Below, piece after piece: positions 28,670 to 39,334 of a stretch of DNA of 64,000 nt. The stretch is taken from positions 84,972,970-85,036,969 of the forward strand of contig OY986436.1 in assembly GCA_963920525.1 (NCBI GenBank), written 5' to 3'. This DNA is from Dichetophora obliterata (Eukaryota > Arthropoda > Insecta > Diptera > Sciomyzidae). The position numbers were made by a program, and so were the translations under genes. How positions within the stretch are numbered: position 1 is the stretch's first letter; each line of letters starts with the position of its first letter. A model generated the notes under the pieces. The model saw nothing but the letters and a program-made list of their open reading frames with translations, had not been told where the DNA came from and did not search any database.

Positions 28670-30655
28670 GCATTTATCTTATTTAACACAGCTAACGTAC
28701 TTTTTAATGTGCATGTCCTTTCCTTTTTAATTGCCTTTGAAGGGTTCTTTTTGCATCCACATTTGCTGTAAAATGAAGCAATTGAATTATTAACTCATCT
28801 TCATTCGATCTGATAAAGAATTCATTGCAGACATTTTAATATTTCAACTGCTTTATTGAAAAAACTGACTTTAAAACAAACTTATTAAAGGTCAATAACT
28901 TAAAAAAAAACAAATCAACGAAATGTCAAAATTAATCTCTTCCGCACTAGTGTAAACAGTACGGATAACAAAAGAGGATTTTCTTAAACTTGTTTGTTTG
29001 TTTTATCATGTGTAAACGTAGTATAAGACGTATTTCTACGTCAACAATAGGAAAAACTTTCTATGTTGGAAAATAAAATGCTTTTCTGCCGAAAAAAATA
29101 CCATTTATTCGAAAAGTCACTGACTTTTTAAATATCCCTCGTATGTTGGAAGTTTTGAAAATTATTGCAGTGACTTGGAGTTTTATTTGAAATGAAACTA
29201 GTTGACCTTGACTACTTTTGAAATTATCCTAGTAAAACTTAGAAAGTTTCATAAATAGACTTGGCCAATTTTTATTTGATTTTTATTTTGATTTGTTTGG
29301 GTTCAAACGAAATCAAAATGTAACTGTTTCTGAGAAATAATTAAGAAAATAAATTTTGTTTGGCTTAAAATTTTTTAGACATATGGAAAACAAAACATAT
29401 AGTTTTATGCAATAATGTACCCAGTTGAAAAAAAGCAGCAAGGCGCAATTTGTTAAAATAAATTTAGAGTTCCGCCTTTTTAAAATATGTTACCAAGTTT
29501 CACGTTATCACTATGGAATCTTGTGATTGAATTTTCACATTTTTTTGTGTTTGAATTGCAGTGAACCGCGATAAGTCCAGATTTTGGTTATTACATACCA
29601 GTAAATTTTGCTTGTATCAAGCATAATATTTTTTCCGGATATTTTTCAAGTTAATCAATTTTTATGAGTGCAAAATTGTTGTCATCATCTACTTCGCAGC
29701 ATCTCTAATGTCTGAAGTATCTTGACATGCATAAAATTGAAAACACCATGATAATGTAAGAACTTTTCACTTCTGTTACTCGGTTCTGTAACTATTGCGA
29801 CAAATAGTCACTTTTTCTGACGTCACAGTGTTTCATATTAAAATACTCACTTTTGCGAAAACTAGTGTTTCTCTTACTGATAAGCGAGTAAATAGTGGTC
29901 CGTAATGAAAAAGATACACAAGCGAAAGGGAATATATGAAATTGCAACAAGTGCCAGACAACTTTGTGTAAAAATTGATGAGTTTCTTCTATAAACAATA
30001 AATAAAAAAACAAATATAAATGTTATAAGTGCTTTATTTGTGAAAATTATTAAATTATTATAATATTTATGCTGGCAATTACTTGTTTTGATGTTAAGCA
30101 CTTTAACACTTAGTGATGTTGATATAAAATATACAAACCTTATCCACAAATTGCAATCCGAATATATAATTTTAATGCGGTTGCTTAATGCATGGAATAA
30201 ATTTAATTTATGAAAAATTTCAGTTTATGTATTCAATAATGTATACATTGTAGTACATATAATATTGTGCAAATAATATATTTATAGTCTACATAAAAAA
30301 ATTTAAGTTGATACTTGCACCCTGTAGAGGTATTTGTAACATAGATACATTTATTTCTAAAACTTTATTGAATATGACTGTTGCATAAGCAAGCAAAAAT
30401 TTTTCTCACCAAGTAAGAACATAGTGAGAACTGCAATCGATTCCAGTTGTATATTTTAGTTTACAGAAACACTTCGTCTATCGAGTTCCTTCGAAAGTAG
30501 AAATGAAACAAGCGAGTTGAGTCAGCGGTTTTGCTCATTTTATTACAGAGACAGTGCAAGTGAGAAAATCTCACACAATGACATCGTCACATCAAAATGA
30601 CGTCGAAGTGAGAAAATCTGGTGAGAACTGCGGTAAAAAAAGTTGCAGAAGCGAG
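28670..30655. other. No gene recognised
   Basis: 2 kb, AT-rich. The first few hundred bases probably still belong to the decayed Harbinger element, but no conserved block is visible. The 91- and 73-codon frames near 29.8-30.1 kb look like chance. Confidence 0.45.
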
Positions 30656-30663
30656 CTACTTGC

Positions 30664-30789
30664 CCTGTTCACACTCATGAAATCGTTTGTCAAATCCAAT
30701 AGAACAACGTGGGAAATCCATGGAAATTTCACGTTGTTCTATTGTATTTGACAAACGATTTGATGAGCGGTTTGAAATGTGAACACCCC
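30664..30789. mobile_element. Compact fold-back MITE / long hairpin
   Basis: Almost the whole 126 bp forms one hairpin. The left arm AATCGTTTGTCAAATCCAAT, then AGAACAACGTG, pairs with CACGTTGTTCT, ATTGTATTTGACAAACGATT around a centre ATCCATGGAA at 30716-30725. The outer ends GTTCACACTCATG and ...AAATGTGAACACC also match with a few gaps. Typical of very short MITEs; a transcript across it would fold into a pre-miRNA-like stem. Confidence 0.7.
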
Positions 30790-30799
30790 TAATGGTCGA

Positions 30800-32088
30800 T
30801 TACAATCGACCTCGATTCTATTACTCAATGCAAATTATTTTTTTATTAATAGCACAAGCACACAAGTACAACCAACCAAACAATAGCTTAAAAAATAGAC
30901 TATTATTAACTACAATTAAAAAAAGCCGTCAGCTTCATGAAGTTGCATAACATATATGGAATGAGTCAAAAGATTTCAATATTTTCTCAATAAATAAAAA
31001 AGATACATACAAGAAACAACTGCAAATGCAAAATGCAAATAATAATACAGCCTTCCTAATCTGCAAATACACTGAAATATTCATTGAAAACATTCAAAGA
31101 TTTCTCACATCAGAGAGCTGCTCTTGCATGTAGTTTGAGTTCTAAAAATAGTTTTCTTTTACTTATTTAGCAGAAAATATTTTTTTAAGTGTATAGCCAA
31201 TTTGCATTTGGTGTGGACTTATTTTGAGAGCCATAAAGCTGTCCAACAATCAATAACCGTCAAATTGATGACACGAATTTATTGATGGATTATAAAAATT
31301 TGCACTCACAGCAACAGCGTTCACGGTTGTATTGCGCTCCTTTAATGCAAACATCAATCATGACAACAGACGGCCATAAGTGCTGCTGCGTGATGTGGCA
31401 AGATGCAATTCCAAGGGGTCGGAGTGGTCGCGGGTGCACTGTGAATAGAATTAAAACTAGTTGGCCACTCGTCGTGATCGCAGAAGCAGTGTGTCTCATG
31501 CAAATGATGCTAATTTAAAGAAACTATTTTGCTTGCATAATTCTTATAATGAATGACAAATGCCCTCAACACAGTGGGTCAAAAATCCATGACTATTTTG
31601 AATAAGACTAAATTTTTTATAAAAGCACACGGTATAGATTAGAAACAATGACAGATATATGATTGGAAGAGTGTAAGTTTTTAGTTTTATACGGAAAGGT
31701 AACATCAATTTTGATGTTGTACCGTTTTTGCACAAATATCATATTATAAATTTCAAACTCAGATTATACCTTTAAATATCAAAGCTTATGAAAAAAATAC
31801 TTAGTCAATACACTAATTTTTGTGGAATTTTTAAGACTTTGCTATTGTCATGACGTCACTTTTTATGGAGGATGGCTTGATTTTTGCCAAATTTCAAACG
31901 TAGAGTGGCATAGTAAACATTAAAATTTATTTGCAAAATATCAATGGCATTACTTTAACTTTTGTGTAAATAAAACAGATTTAATATTTTTACAAAGGCA
32001 CTTTGCATGGGAAATAGATATATTTTTTATTCGATTTTGAATAATTTCATATTCAAAATGCATATTAAAGGTTAAAGCTTAGGGGTCG
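30800..32088. other. No gene recognised
   Basis: AT-rich sequence. The part 31280-31510 has a more balanced composition, but neither strand shows a known domain. Confidence 0.45.
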
Positions 32089-32091
32089 TCC

Positions 32092-32955
32092 ATAAACTAC
32101 GTTACTGATTTTACGGTTTTTTTTACCCCCCCTCCCCCTGCGTTACTTTTCGTAGTGCTTTTTAAAACCCCTCCCCCCCCATAAAGTAACGTAACATATG
32201 AATTAATTCATTCGAATGATTATATATTTTGACTAGCTCTGACAATTTTCACTAGTATTAGTGACTAGTATGACTAGATACATTAAAGGAACAATTAGAA
32301 AAAATCAATAATTAATATCATCTGTAAAAGCTATTCCATCTGCGATCCAAGATTCGATGCTCTCAATCACTGGGATAGAAGAAGCTGGTAGCTGTGTTGA
32401 GGATTCTTCAAAATAGAATTTTTCATCGGATTCTATGTCGAACCATTCAGGTGAATCCTCATTTCTAACGCAAAGAAATTCACCTGGTCTTTGACAGAGT
32501 ACCCTTAAAGGCTGCACCCGAGCTGCACCAAGCTCTGTGTTTTTGTGTAAATGCTTTCTGAAAATTGATTTATTTAAATAGTATTTTTTATTCCGATTTA
32601 TTTCTGAGAAGAACAGTACATGTCATATCTCCTTTGATCAAGAACATTCAGGCCTTAACGTCAAAGCCTGTCGCAAAAGCAAAGACCCAAATTTTTCAGA
32701 CGTGTGCTGAGATGGTGAAGGAATACCAAAAGGTTCCTGTGTCGAGGAAAAAGGCGGTGGAAGAAATCGTTGAAACAAAAGTTAACCATCAATTTAGATG
32801 ATCACACATAAACATGCAAGGTAAAAAATTTTTGAAATGATTGTGTTATTAATTAGAGGTTTTTCGTCGATTTATTTTTTTTTTTTTGGTAACGTTACAA
32901 TATCTAAACACCTCCCCCCCCCCCTAAATTGGTAACGTAGTTTATGGACGACCTC
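32092..32955. mobile_element. TTA-flanked DNA transposon, PIF/Harbinger-like, non-autonomous
   Basis: The ends are GGGGTCGTCCATAAACTACG on the left and its inverse (GAGGTCGTCCATAAACTACG) on the right, 23 of 24 positions alike including GTTAC. TTA lies directly outside both ends (32089-32091 and 32956-32958). A 3-bp TTA/TAA duplication and ends starting with G are typical for PIF/Harbinger. Runs of C or CT-rich purity lie just inside each end (near 32127-32183 and 32910-32925). Two small ORFs inside (32305-32517 minus; 32565-32801 plus) match nothing I know. Confidence 0.7.
32305..32517 (-). CDS. Small ORF inside the TTA-flanked element, unknown
   Basis: A minus-strand ORF of 70 codons with an acidic, non-repetitive composition: it contains LRVLCQRPGEFLCVRNEDSP, then EWFDIESDEKFYFEE and a C-terminal SIESWIADGIAFTDDINY. 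It does not look like random AT-rich translation and may be the remnant of a captured or element-encoded gene, for instance its last exon, since the frame also continues upstream of the Met. I cannot match it to a transposase block. The plus-strand ORF at 32565-32801 (LTSKPVAKAKTQIFQTCAEM, KEYQKVPVSRKKAVEEIVET) is similarly non-random but on the other strand; both may derive from one element. Confidence 0.25.
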   Translation of the reverse strand: MQPLRVLCQRPGEFLCVRNEDSPEWFDIESDEKFYFEESSTQLPASSIPVIESIESWIADGIAFTDDINY

Positions 32956-32959
32956 TTAT

Positions 32960-33190
32960 GTGCAAAGTTTGAAGTTGATATTTGATTAATTTTTTTGGAG
33001 GGAGGTAGGTGCAGTTTTCATTTGATTTTGGTAATATTTTAATCTGATCTTAATTTTTTGAATGCAAGCTTACATCGCATTTCGCTTTGATAGCTTCAAA
33101 ATTTTGGCTGTAATCGTAATGACACACTGGCAAACGGATAGATGGCTAAATCGACTAAGGAGGTAATGTTGCTATACCTTGCAAGCCTCC
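32960..33190. repeat. Dispersed repeat, copy 1
   Basis: GGGAGGTAGGTGCAGTTTTC (33000), ATCTGATCTTAATTTTTTGAA and GATAGCTTCAAAATTTTGGC, TGTAATCG, then a degenerate ACGGATAGATGG region match the segment at 56200-56350 (GGGAGGTAAGCGTGGTTTTC, CTTGATCTTAATATTAAAAA, ATAGCTTCAAAATTACGGCTG, TAATCG, then ACAGACGGACGG). The end resembles the GACG part of INE-1-like elements. Confidence 0.6.
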
Positions 33191-33199
33191 TAAAAGAAA

Positions 33200-34490
33200 G
33201 TTTATTTATTCCTTACGTAGTTATCGTGGAGCATAAATATTATGATGAATGAAAACTATCATCATTAGTAATCAGAAATTTTTGGAAGGAAGTTGCAAAA
33301 GTTAGTCACCTTTTTAAATATTTTATAAATTTCCTATATTATTTTATATCCAAAATTATTTCTGAATTTTTAGCCAACTATTTACATACGATACCTTGTA
33401 GTAAGGTCATCTTATTACAACAGTGACTAGCTAACAAATTTGAGCTAATTTGCAAAATACAAAATTCAATGCTAATTTAAGAAGATTTCCCACAGTACAC
33501 TCGACACAGTTCACGCAATTCTGGCGTCATATTGATCACTTGTCAAAATTGGACAAGCCGTCCGCTTTAGACTACAACGGTCTAGCCACGCTCTAATTGC
33601 ACTTAATTTTACACCAGCAGCCTTGGAGACTATGAATCATCTCTCACGCACATTTATTTTCGCTAAGTTGACATTTTGAAAGACATTGAATGTCGGCATT
33701 AATCAGTGACAAGCTGCAGACATGTGTCACTGGAAGACGGATAGATTGATGTTTTGCAAATGAGGCCATTCCGTAGCAAACTAAGTTTGATAAAGAGATA
33801 AACTTAGTCAGCGATATGAGATCATCAGATCGTAGCACAACAAAGCACGAAAGTAGAAGTAAAGTAGAGTTGCATTTAATAAAATATCGAGGAAATAATT
33901 AATAACATTAAGCTAATAATGGATTGGCAGCTGTGAAATTTCATACATAATGAATGCAATAATAACAAAAATAACAACTCCATAATCCAAGTCTACTGTA
34001 GTTTCACAGCAGCGAATGTGTCGGTGACTATTGAAGAACTACATCATAACATTACACATTATTAAGTAATTAAGAATAAATTATTTTAAAAAGTTATACT
34101 GTAACGGCAATCTGCGTTACAAAATACTCAACAGAAAAAGCTACAACACCAATATAATTATAGCAAACAACAACTTAGCTGGTGCGTTTTTCACAAGCAT
34201 TGAAAAATTGAAAAGTGCATTGAAACTGTTGTTTCATAAATTTCATAAGCAATAAAAGGTACAATGTTGAAAAAAAGTTACGGAGTCAAGTTTGTTCTGC
34301 ATGTTCTCTGCCAAAATAAGAGAATAAAGCATAGTGAATATGAGTTATAAGCATAAATTCCAGAATAAATTGTTTAAAAAAATTCCTGATTCTCGAAATA
34401 CTAGTTAACCCATCATATTTGCAAGTTAAAGAATACTGATAAATTTTGATCAGTATTGACAATGTTAAATTGTTAAAAAATGTAGAATTA
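33200..34490. other. No gene recognised
   Basis: 1.3 kb without a supported ORF or repeat. Confidence 0.45.
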
Positions 34491-34496
34491 TTGTCA

Positions 34497-36411
34497 TTAT
34501 ATTGGGTGTCCCGCGATAGAGTGTAATTATTTAAAGAGATGAAAGGTGATGTCGAGTTGTTGGGGTCTCTTATGACAACCTTAGGAGTTACAGGGTTAAC
34601 TATTATTTCATGATTATGATGCACATTATTGTTTTAGCAGAAAAACTAACTCACGGGAACTTATTTTAAGAAATCATTTCAAATGCTATAAATTAATCTT
34701 TCTAACGATGTTTCAACGAACTCACCCGACTCATCCATTCCTGAGCTGTGCTGATATGAAGATGAAATCAATCCATTGAAACTACTAAATTTTCAGTTTG
34801 AGCACAATTTCATCTGAAATTCGAGTAAAAAAATTAATATATTTTTTATTTCATTTTCTTTCTTCCAATGACATCAAAATCATAAACATATCTTAAGAAA
34901 TAACAAAACTACTTATACTTGATGGCATACCGCCAATTGTGCTTAAAATGTGTGCTTCTTCACTGGCTCGGCCTTTCTGCAACCTTTTTAACATCTCCTA
35001 CAGGACAAGAGTATTTCCATCTTGTTGGAAATACTCTGGAGTACAACCAACTGCTCAGTGACCGTCATATGGTTTTCGTAGGACTCGCTCTACTGGTGAT
35101 CTTATGGCGTTCTTAATTGAAAAATGGAACCAATGCGTTCTCTTTTTCGGCAAGAGCAGGGTTTTTGCTCTAAATATTTCAAAAGCCTTTGACCGAGTGT
35201 GGCATGAAGCGCTCGCAAGTTGCTCGATGGCAAGTTTGCTCGATGGATCATGTGTTTCCTCAAAAACAGAACGATTTGTGCCGTAGTTGGCGGTATTTCG
35301 TCCGAGGAGAACGCCATCAATGCCGGAGTACCGCATGGTTCAGTTCTTTCGCCAACTTTGTTTCTGATTTTTACCAATGACTTTCTGCCGTTGACGCACA
35401 ACCCAATAAATTTGTTTGCGGTCGACAGCAGCATTTGTCATTCATATTCATTAAAATGCAGCAAAATATAAATGTTACACTCCTTATGTATTGCTCCTTA
35501 GCTCACCTCATTATAAATGGTGTTGATCTTGTGGAATCAACCGCTCTTGACGTTCTGGGCATATCGATCCAATCTGATCTTCGTTGGAATGATCATATTT
35601 TTGATATGTCGTAAGAAGCGGGCTTTTTAAAACGGTGTAAAAAATTTTTCACTTCAGCTGATCTTCGCATGATCCACACCTCATACATTAGACAGAAAAT
35701 GGTGTACAATTCGCACATTTGAGCATCGGCTTTAAGATTTTATTTGGAGCTTCTGGATCGAATTCAACGTCGTGCGATATATTTGATAGGGGACGAAAGC
35801 ATTTCATCAAGCCTACTCCTTTACCATTGCCTCGATTCCCCACAGAAACTCGCATTACCGAGACAATAAATTTTTTGCCGCACGGAAAAGTTGTAGAATA
35901 GTCTCCCTGCGAGTGTGTTTTCCGTCACTTTTGAGCTGTACAAATCTAAAACAAATCTTCACCGACACTTCTCTATCTATCCACCCTCCTATTTACTCTC
36001 ACCCATATTCCGAATCAACACAATGTTTACACATTTATAGGGGGCATCCTGATGCTGAAAGAGTTTTAATTTATTACACAAAATTCAGATAAAATTTCTC
36101 TCAAACGTGAAATAAAGTGGTGTCAACAGATTGATTTCAACAGATCTTCATACGAGCACAACTCACTAATGGATGGATTGGGTGGATTCGTTGGTACACC
36201 GTTAGAAAGATCAATTCATTGGCTTTCAAATAATTTTTTAAAATTTGTTTTCTGAAATACTAATGATAAACCCAAAATGAAATACTTTTTAAACCTGTAA
36301 CTATTATGGGCGTGAAAAAAGACCCCTCTTCCATACTATTTCTTGCTCAACTCGATACCATCTTTCACCTCTTTAAATAATTGCACTCTAACGGCGAGAC
36401 ATCCTGTATAT
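34497..36411. mobile_element. Element with ~290-bp terminal inverted repeats enclosing an RT fragment
   Basis: The left arm (34497-34785) and right arm (36117-36411) are diverged inverted copies. Matching blocks, with the left arm read inverted: GATTGATTTCA, TCTTCATA..AGCACA, AATGGATG, GAGTTCGTTG/GATTCGTTGG, CGTTAGAAAGAT, AACCCTGTAACT/AACCTGTAACT, and CTCTTTAAATAATTACACTC / CTCTTTAAATAATTGCACTC. The outer ends read TATTGGGTGTCCCG and CGAGACATCCTGTATA. Between them lies a plus-strand reverse transcriptase fragment. The superfamily is not clear; TATA stands at both outer ends and could include a TA duplication. Confidence 0.55.
34915..36005 (+). pseudogene. CR1-like (clade uncertain) non-LTR reverse transcriptase, decayed
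   Basis: Plus-strand blocks in changing frames: DGIPPIVLKMCASSL, TRVFPSSWKYSGVQP, then after a deletion LLSDRH, YGFRRTRSTGDLMAFLIEKW, VFALNISKAFDRVWHEAL (first catalytic Asp changed to Asn: LDISKAF to LNISKAF), SEENAINAGVPHGSVLSPTL, FLIFTNDFL, NLFAVDSSICHSY (FADD box changed to FAVD), VLGISIQSDLRWNDHI, SADLRMIHTSYIRQKMVYNS, LELLDRIQRRAIYLIGDESI, and LYKSKTNLHRHFS near 35960. This is an RT of the kind found in many insect elements related to the CR1/L2/Crack group. Both catalytic changes and several stops show it is dead. Confidence 0.75.
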
Positions 36412-36975
36412 GCCTTTATATTACACATTGCCACACACATTTTCCTGGATGAGCCAAGCCAATACAAACGTTATTATTTGACATCAGTAACAAAAGGCCG
36501 AATCCCTTTTTGGTCCACTGCGTCACAATTTGTTTTTACAGTGGTTTGAAATTTGAATATTTTGGTCAAAAATGAAATTAAACAATATGAAAAGTTATGT
36601 ATAAAACTTATTTCAGGTTGGTTCTTCTCTTCGCGAACCTGTGTTAAAATATTCCGAAGACTTTTTCATCCAAACATTTTTTGAAAAACTTCCTGAAATT
36701 CAACTTTTGAGGAAGGTCAAGAGTTAAAATCTTCCAAAAAAAATATTCTCCAGAAAATTTCATTAAGGGTCACCGAAGACTAGTAACCTCTACGAGTTAA
36801 AGGTTACACGTAAAATACGGAATGAAAATTAAATGAATTTATTTTAAAGCAACTATTGCAAGTTGTCTCAATGTGGCTGTGCTAAGAACTTAAAACTTAA
36901 TTTAATGGGCATTGAGTACTTTGATTTGAATAGTGAAGGTGTCGTTATCCTTATTTCGCAAAATTGTTATTCGCA

Positions 36976-37395
36976 ATGGAGTTTTGCAGATACATAAAAA
37001 AATGTTGTTATATCTGCGGCCATTTCACACTATCCCGACGCAGTCAAGGTCATTTCAGTCAGGAACTTATATTAGCGTACGAAAAGTACTATGATCAGAA
37101 ATTTATTTCTGATATTCCGTGGGTAATTTGCAAGAGATGCTAATTGCTACAAACGCTGATCGATGCCGTTTGGTGTTCCTATGGTATAGATTGACCCTAT
37201 TATATACGATTCCTTGAACAGTTATGTGTGCGTGAATACAATGTGTGAATTACAGAAAAACATGAGGAAATTTTAATATCAAAGTATTCCCAGCACTCAA
37301 GTTCCATTGCCACATTCTGATGACATTCCTCCAAGATGCCCCAGCTCAGCTGAATTTTCAACTAACGGACCAATGTCTATTCTGCCTGATGTAGA
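36976..37395 (+). pseudogene. Element gene, N-terminal part with CxxC pairs
   Basis: An ATG at 36976 opens MEFCRYIKKCCYICGHFTLS, followed by LILAYEKYYDQKFISDIPWV and ICKRC before a TAA. This resembles a domain I recall from predicted proteins of insects and Hydra: a CYICGKFTP-like start, a YEKYY block, then KPWAPxxVCSxC. Here W-V-I-C-K-R-C keeps the last CxxC pair. Later frames give ISKYSQHSSSIATF and DIPPRCPSSAEFS-like residues. Several stops are present. The two CxxC pairs suggest a small zinc-binding module. Function is unknown. Confidence 0.45.
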
Positions 37396-37842
37396 TATAC
37401 ATTTTTTTATTTTATTTATTTATTTATTTAGAGGACATGTTGGTACAATAAGAGCTAGGTTATTTTAAAGTACGATACAAGCATTGGCTTGAAAATAATA
37501 TTATACTACATACATAGTTAACAACAAATATATACTTAAAGTTACGTTACATTTTAAAAAAGAAAGCTTATAATAACTATTAAATTTCTGAGATGCTAAA
37601 TAAAATCTGATTTGAAATTGTATATTAAGAACTATTAATTCTATGTACGATCCTGTTCCGTCAGATGGTAGTTCGCCAGTTCTGATTACACATGCAACAT
37701 TGGACTTAATTGTTGCTAAACTATAATTAAAACAACGGAAATACGAGGAACTCGGTACATTTTTAAAAGCGCACAATTTATTGGCACCATACACAAAATT
37801 TACTGCATATTGTAAGCGTTAAGCGGACCTACAAAATTTATT
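37385..37842 (-). mobile_element. Truncated retroelement 3' fragment nested in the long-TIR element
   Basis: The plus strand shows TTTTATTTTATTTATTTATT near 37405, the inverse of an AATAAA-rich 3' tail of a non-LTR element lying on the minus strand. The following 97-codon minus-strand frame (37501-37794), with AFKNVPSSSYFRCFNYSLAT and IRTGELPSDGTGSYIEL, is not obviously low-complexity and may be its coding end. It lies between two halves of the element gene, so it is a later insertion. The family is not recognised. Confidence 0.4.
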
Positions 37843-37843
37843 T

Positions 37844-38340
37844 TCAGTTAATGATGCAAAAACATACTTGTTATAATATAAATGCTTTAATGGCTTCAAT
37901 GACCATTGAACACAAGCGCGAAAAGTGGCGGTTATTTATCGACAGTTCCTCAACAAGTCTAAAAGCCGTCCTGCTTCTTAACTCAAACTTACTGCCTTCA
38001 ATCCCAATTGCCTATTCTACCAAAACAAAAGAGACATATGACGTTTTGAAAACTATTTTGGATCACGCGAAGCATTAATGAAAAATTTGTTGCGATTTTA
38101 AAGTAGTCACGATTTGTGGTATGCAGAGCGGTTTTACAAAAAATATGTGTTTCTTGTGTGATTGGGATAAGCCTAGTATCCTAACCAGTTTAATACTAAA
38201 AATTGGTGCATTGGAAGCGAAAGCATTATGAGTTAACAACGTTGTTCGTGAGGTACTAATCCCGATGGAAAAATTTCAACTGCCGATATTGCACGTCAAG
38301 CTTGGCATCGTTAAAAGCTTTATTAAAACGATAGCTAAAA
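37844..38340 (+). pseudogene. Element gene, C-terminal part
   Basis: The frame at 37851-38078 reads TCYNINALMASMTIEHKREK, WRLFIDSSSTSLKAVLLLNS, SIPIAYSTKTKETYDVLKTI; downstream pieces give DFKVV, QSGFTKNMCFLCDWD and FQLPILHVKLGIVKSFIKTI. I recall a family in aphids, Hydra, spiders and others with the same order: CNDxxGLMxxxG, EWRLFIDSSxxSLKAVLLHN, SIPxxHSxxxKETYxxxKxLL, CxDLKVxxxLLGQQxGYTKxPCFLCxWDSRA, LPPLHIKLGLxKxFVKAL. The match is strong. Function is unknown, but its position between TIRs marks it as the element's own gene, perhaps the transposase. This copy has stops and a shift. Confidence 0.6.
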
Positions 38341-38657
38341 GCAGAAAAATTTGGCGTATCTTATTTTTTATATCTTCATAGAAATAATGACAATGATATG
38401 AACATTATATAAAAGTAGCCTTGCAATATAAAGATACGATGCAATAGTTGCTTCAAAATAAATTAATTTCATTTTCATTCCGTATTTTACGTGTAACCTT
38501 TAACTCGTAGAGGTCACTTGTCTTGGGTGACCCTTAATGAAATTTTCTGGAGAATATTTTTTTGAAAGATTTTAACCCTTGACCAAAGTGGGCAGTTAGG
38601 GAGTTTTTTCAAAAAAAGTTAAAAAATAACCCAAACGGATGAAAAATAGAGGGTTAA

Positions 38658-38675
38658 AACTAGTGTCCGACCGAA
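38658..38675 (+). repeat. Repeat terminus motif
   Basis: AACTAGTGTCCGACCGAA, followed by ACCGTAATTTTGGCCGAAAC. The inverse occurs at 24500-24517. It may be one end of a dispersed DNA element. Confidence 0.4.
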
Positions 38676-38936
38676 ACCGTAATTTTGGCCGAAACCGAAC
38701 CGTACATAATACCGTAATATTAAGTGTCAACACGCCGTTAAAAGCCATGAACAATCTCTATCGCACAGCATGCATGTTCATGTCATCTGATATTAAAAAA
38801 CTATACAATTTTATAAATTAAATTATATTTATTTCCGACTCATTTCGAAAAGTGATTTTTTAATTTTTTAGGCACTATTAACTTTATCACTTCGCTTGTA
38901 TCATCCATTGTAAGGTTTGCAAGATATAGAATAAGA

Positions 38937-39025
38937 TTGAGATAGAATAAGATTCTTGATCAGGATCACAGCCTGAATCGATTTAGCAATGTCCGACTGT
39001 CTGTTCGTCTGTCGATACTATTACA
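38937..39025. repeat. INE-1-like fragment (inverted)
   Basis: TTCTTGATCAGGATCACAGC, CTGAATCGATTTAGCAATGT and CCGACTGTCTGTTCGTCTGT correspond to the INE-1/DINE-1 segment with GATCAAGAATATATA and the GACG region, in inverse order. Confidence 0.55.
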
Positions 39026-39334
39026 GCTCTTTTAAAGCTTAAGTTTAGTTTAGTTTATTGAGGCGTTTCTCTAAGGACATTAAGATAATTCAATCTTATA
39101 ATACAGTCCTAACGATATAGTGTACTTATATGGATTTTGTTATATAATAAAAATTTGATTGAATTAAATAAAAATAAAATTATTGAGCTTAATATAATAT
39201 AGTTTGACAATGTCTAAATTTTCTTAGTTATTACAGCTAACAGATGTCTTAAACTAAATACAGATGTTATTGATTGTTGAGACGACAATAGTTACTTTAA
39301 AATTGCTTTTGTAATGGAATTCGATAACTAGGCT

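Larger units (their letters stand above)
36643..38656. mobile_element. Long-TIR DNA transposon carrying a gene of an uncharacterised arthropod family
   Basis: Inverted repeats of about 215 bp bound a 2.0-kb segment. Within them 36735-36835 and the inverse of 38470-38565 are almost identical (blocks AATATTCTCCAGAAAATTTC, ATTAAGGGTCACC, CTCTACGAGTTAAAGGTTAC, ACGTAAAATACGGAATGAAA). The outer parts are more diverged (TTTTTCATCC in both). The interior holds plus-strand remnants of one gene interrupted by a 3' fragment of a retroelement (37385-37840). The TIR-plus-gene structure is that of a DNA transposon; I cannot assign a superfamily. Confidence 0.65.

Noticed and set aside
35055..35434. Minus-strand ORFs of 93 and 110 codons
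   Set aside because: They are antisense shadows of the reverse transcriptase blocks on the plus strand.
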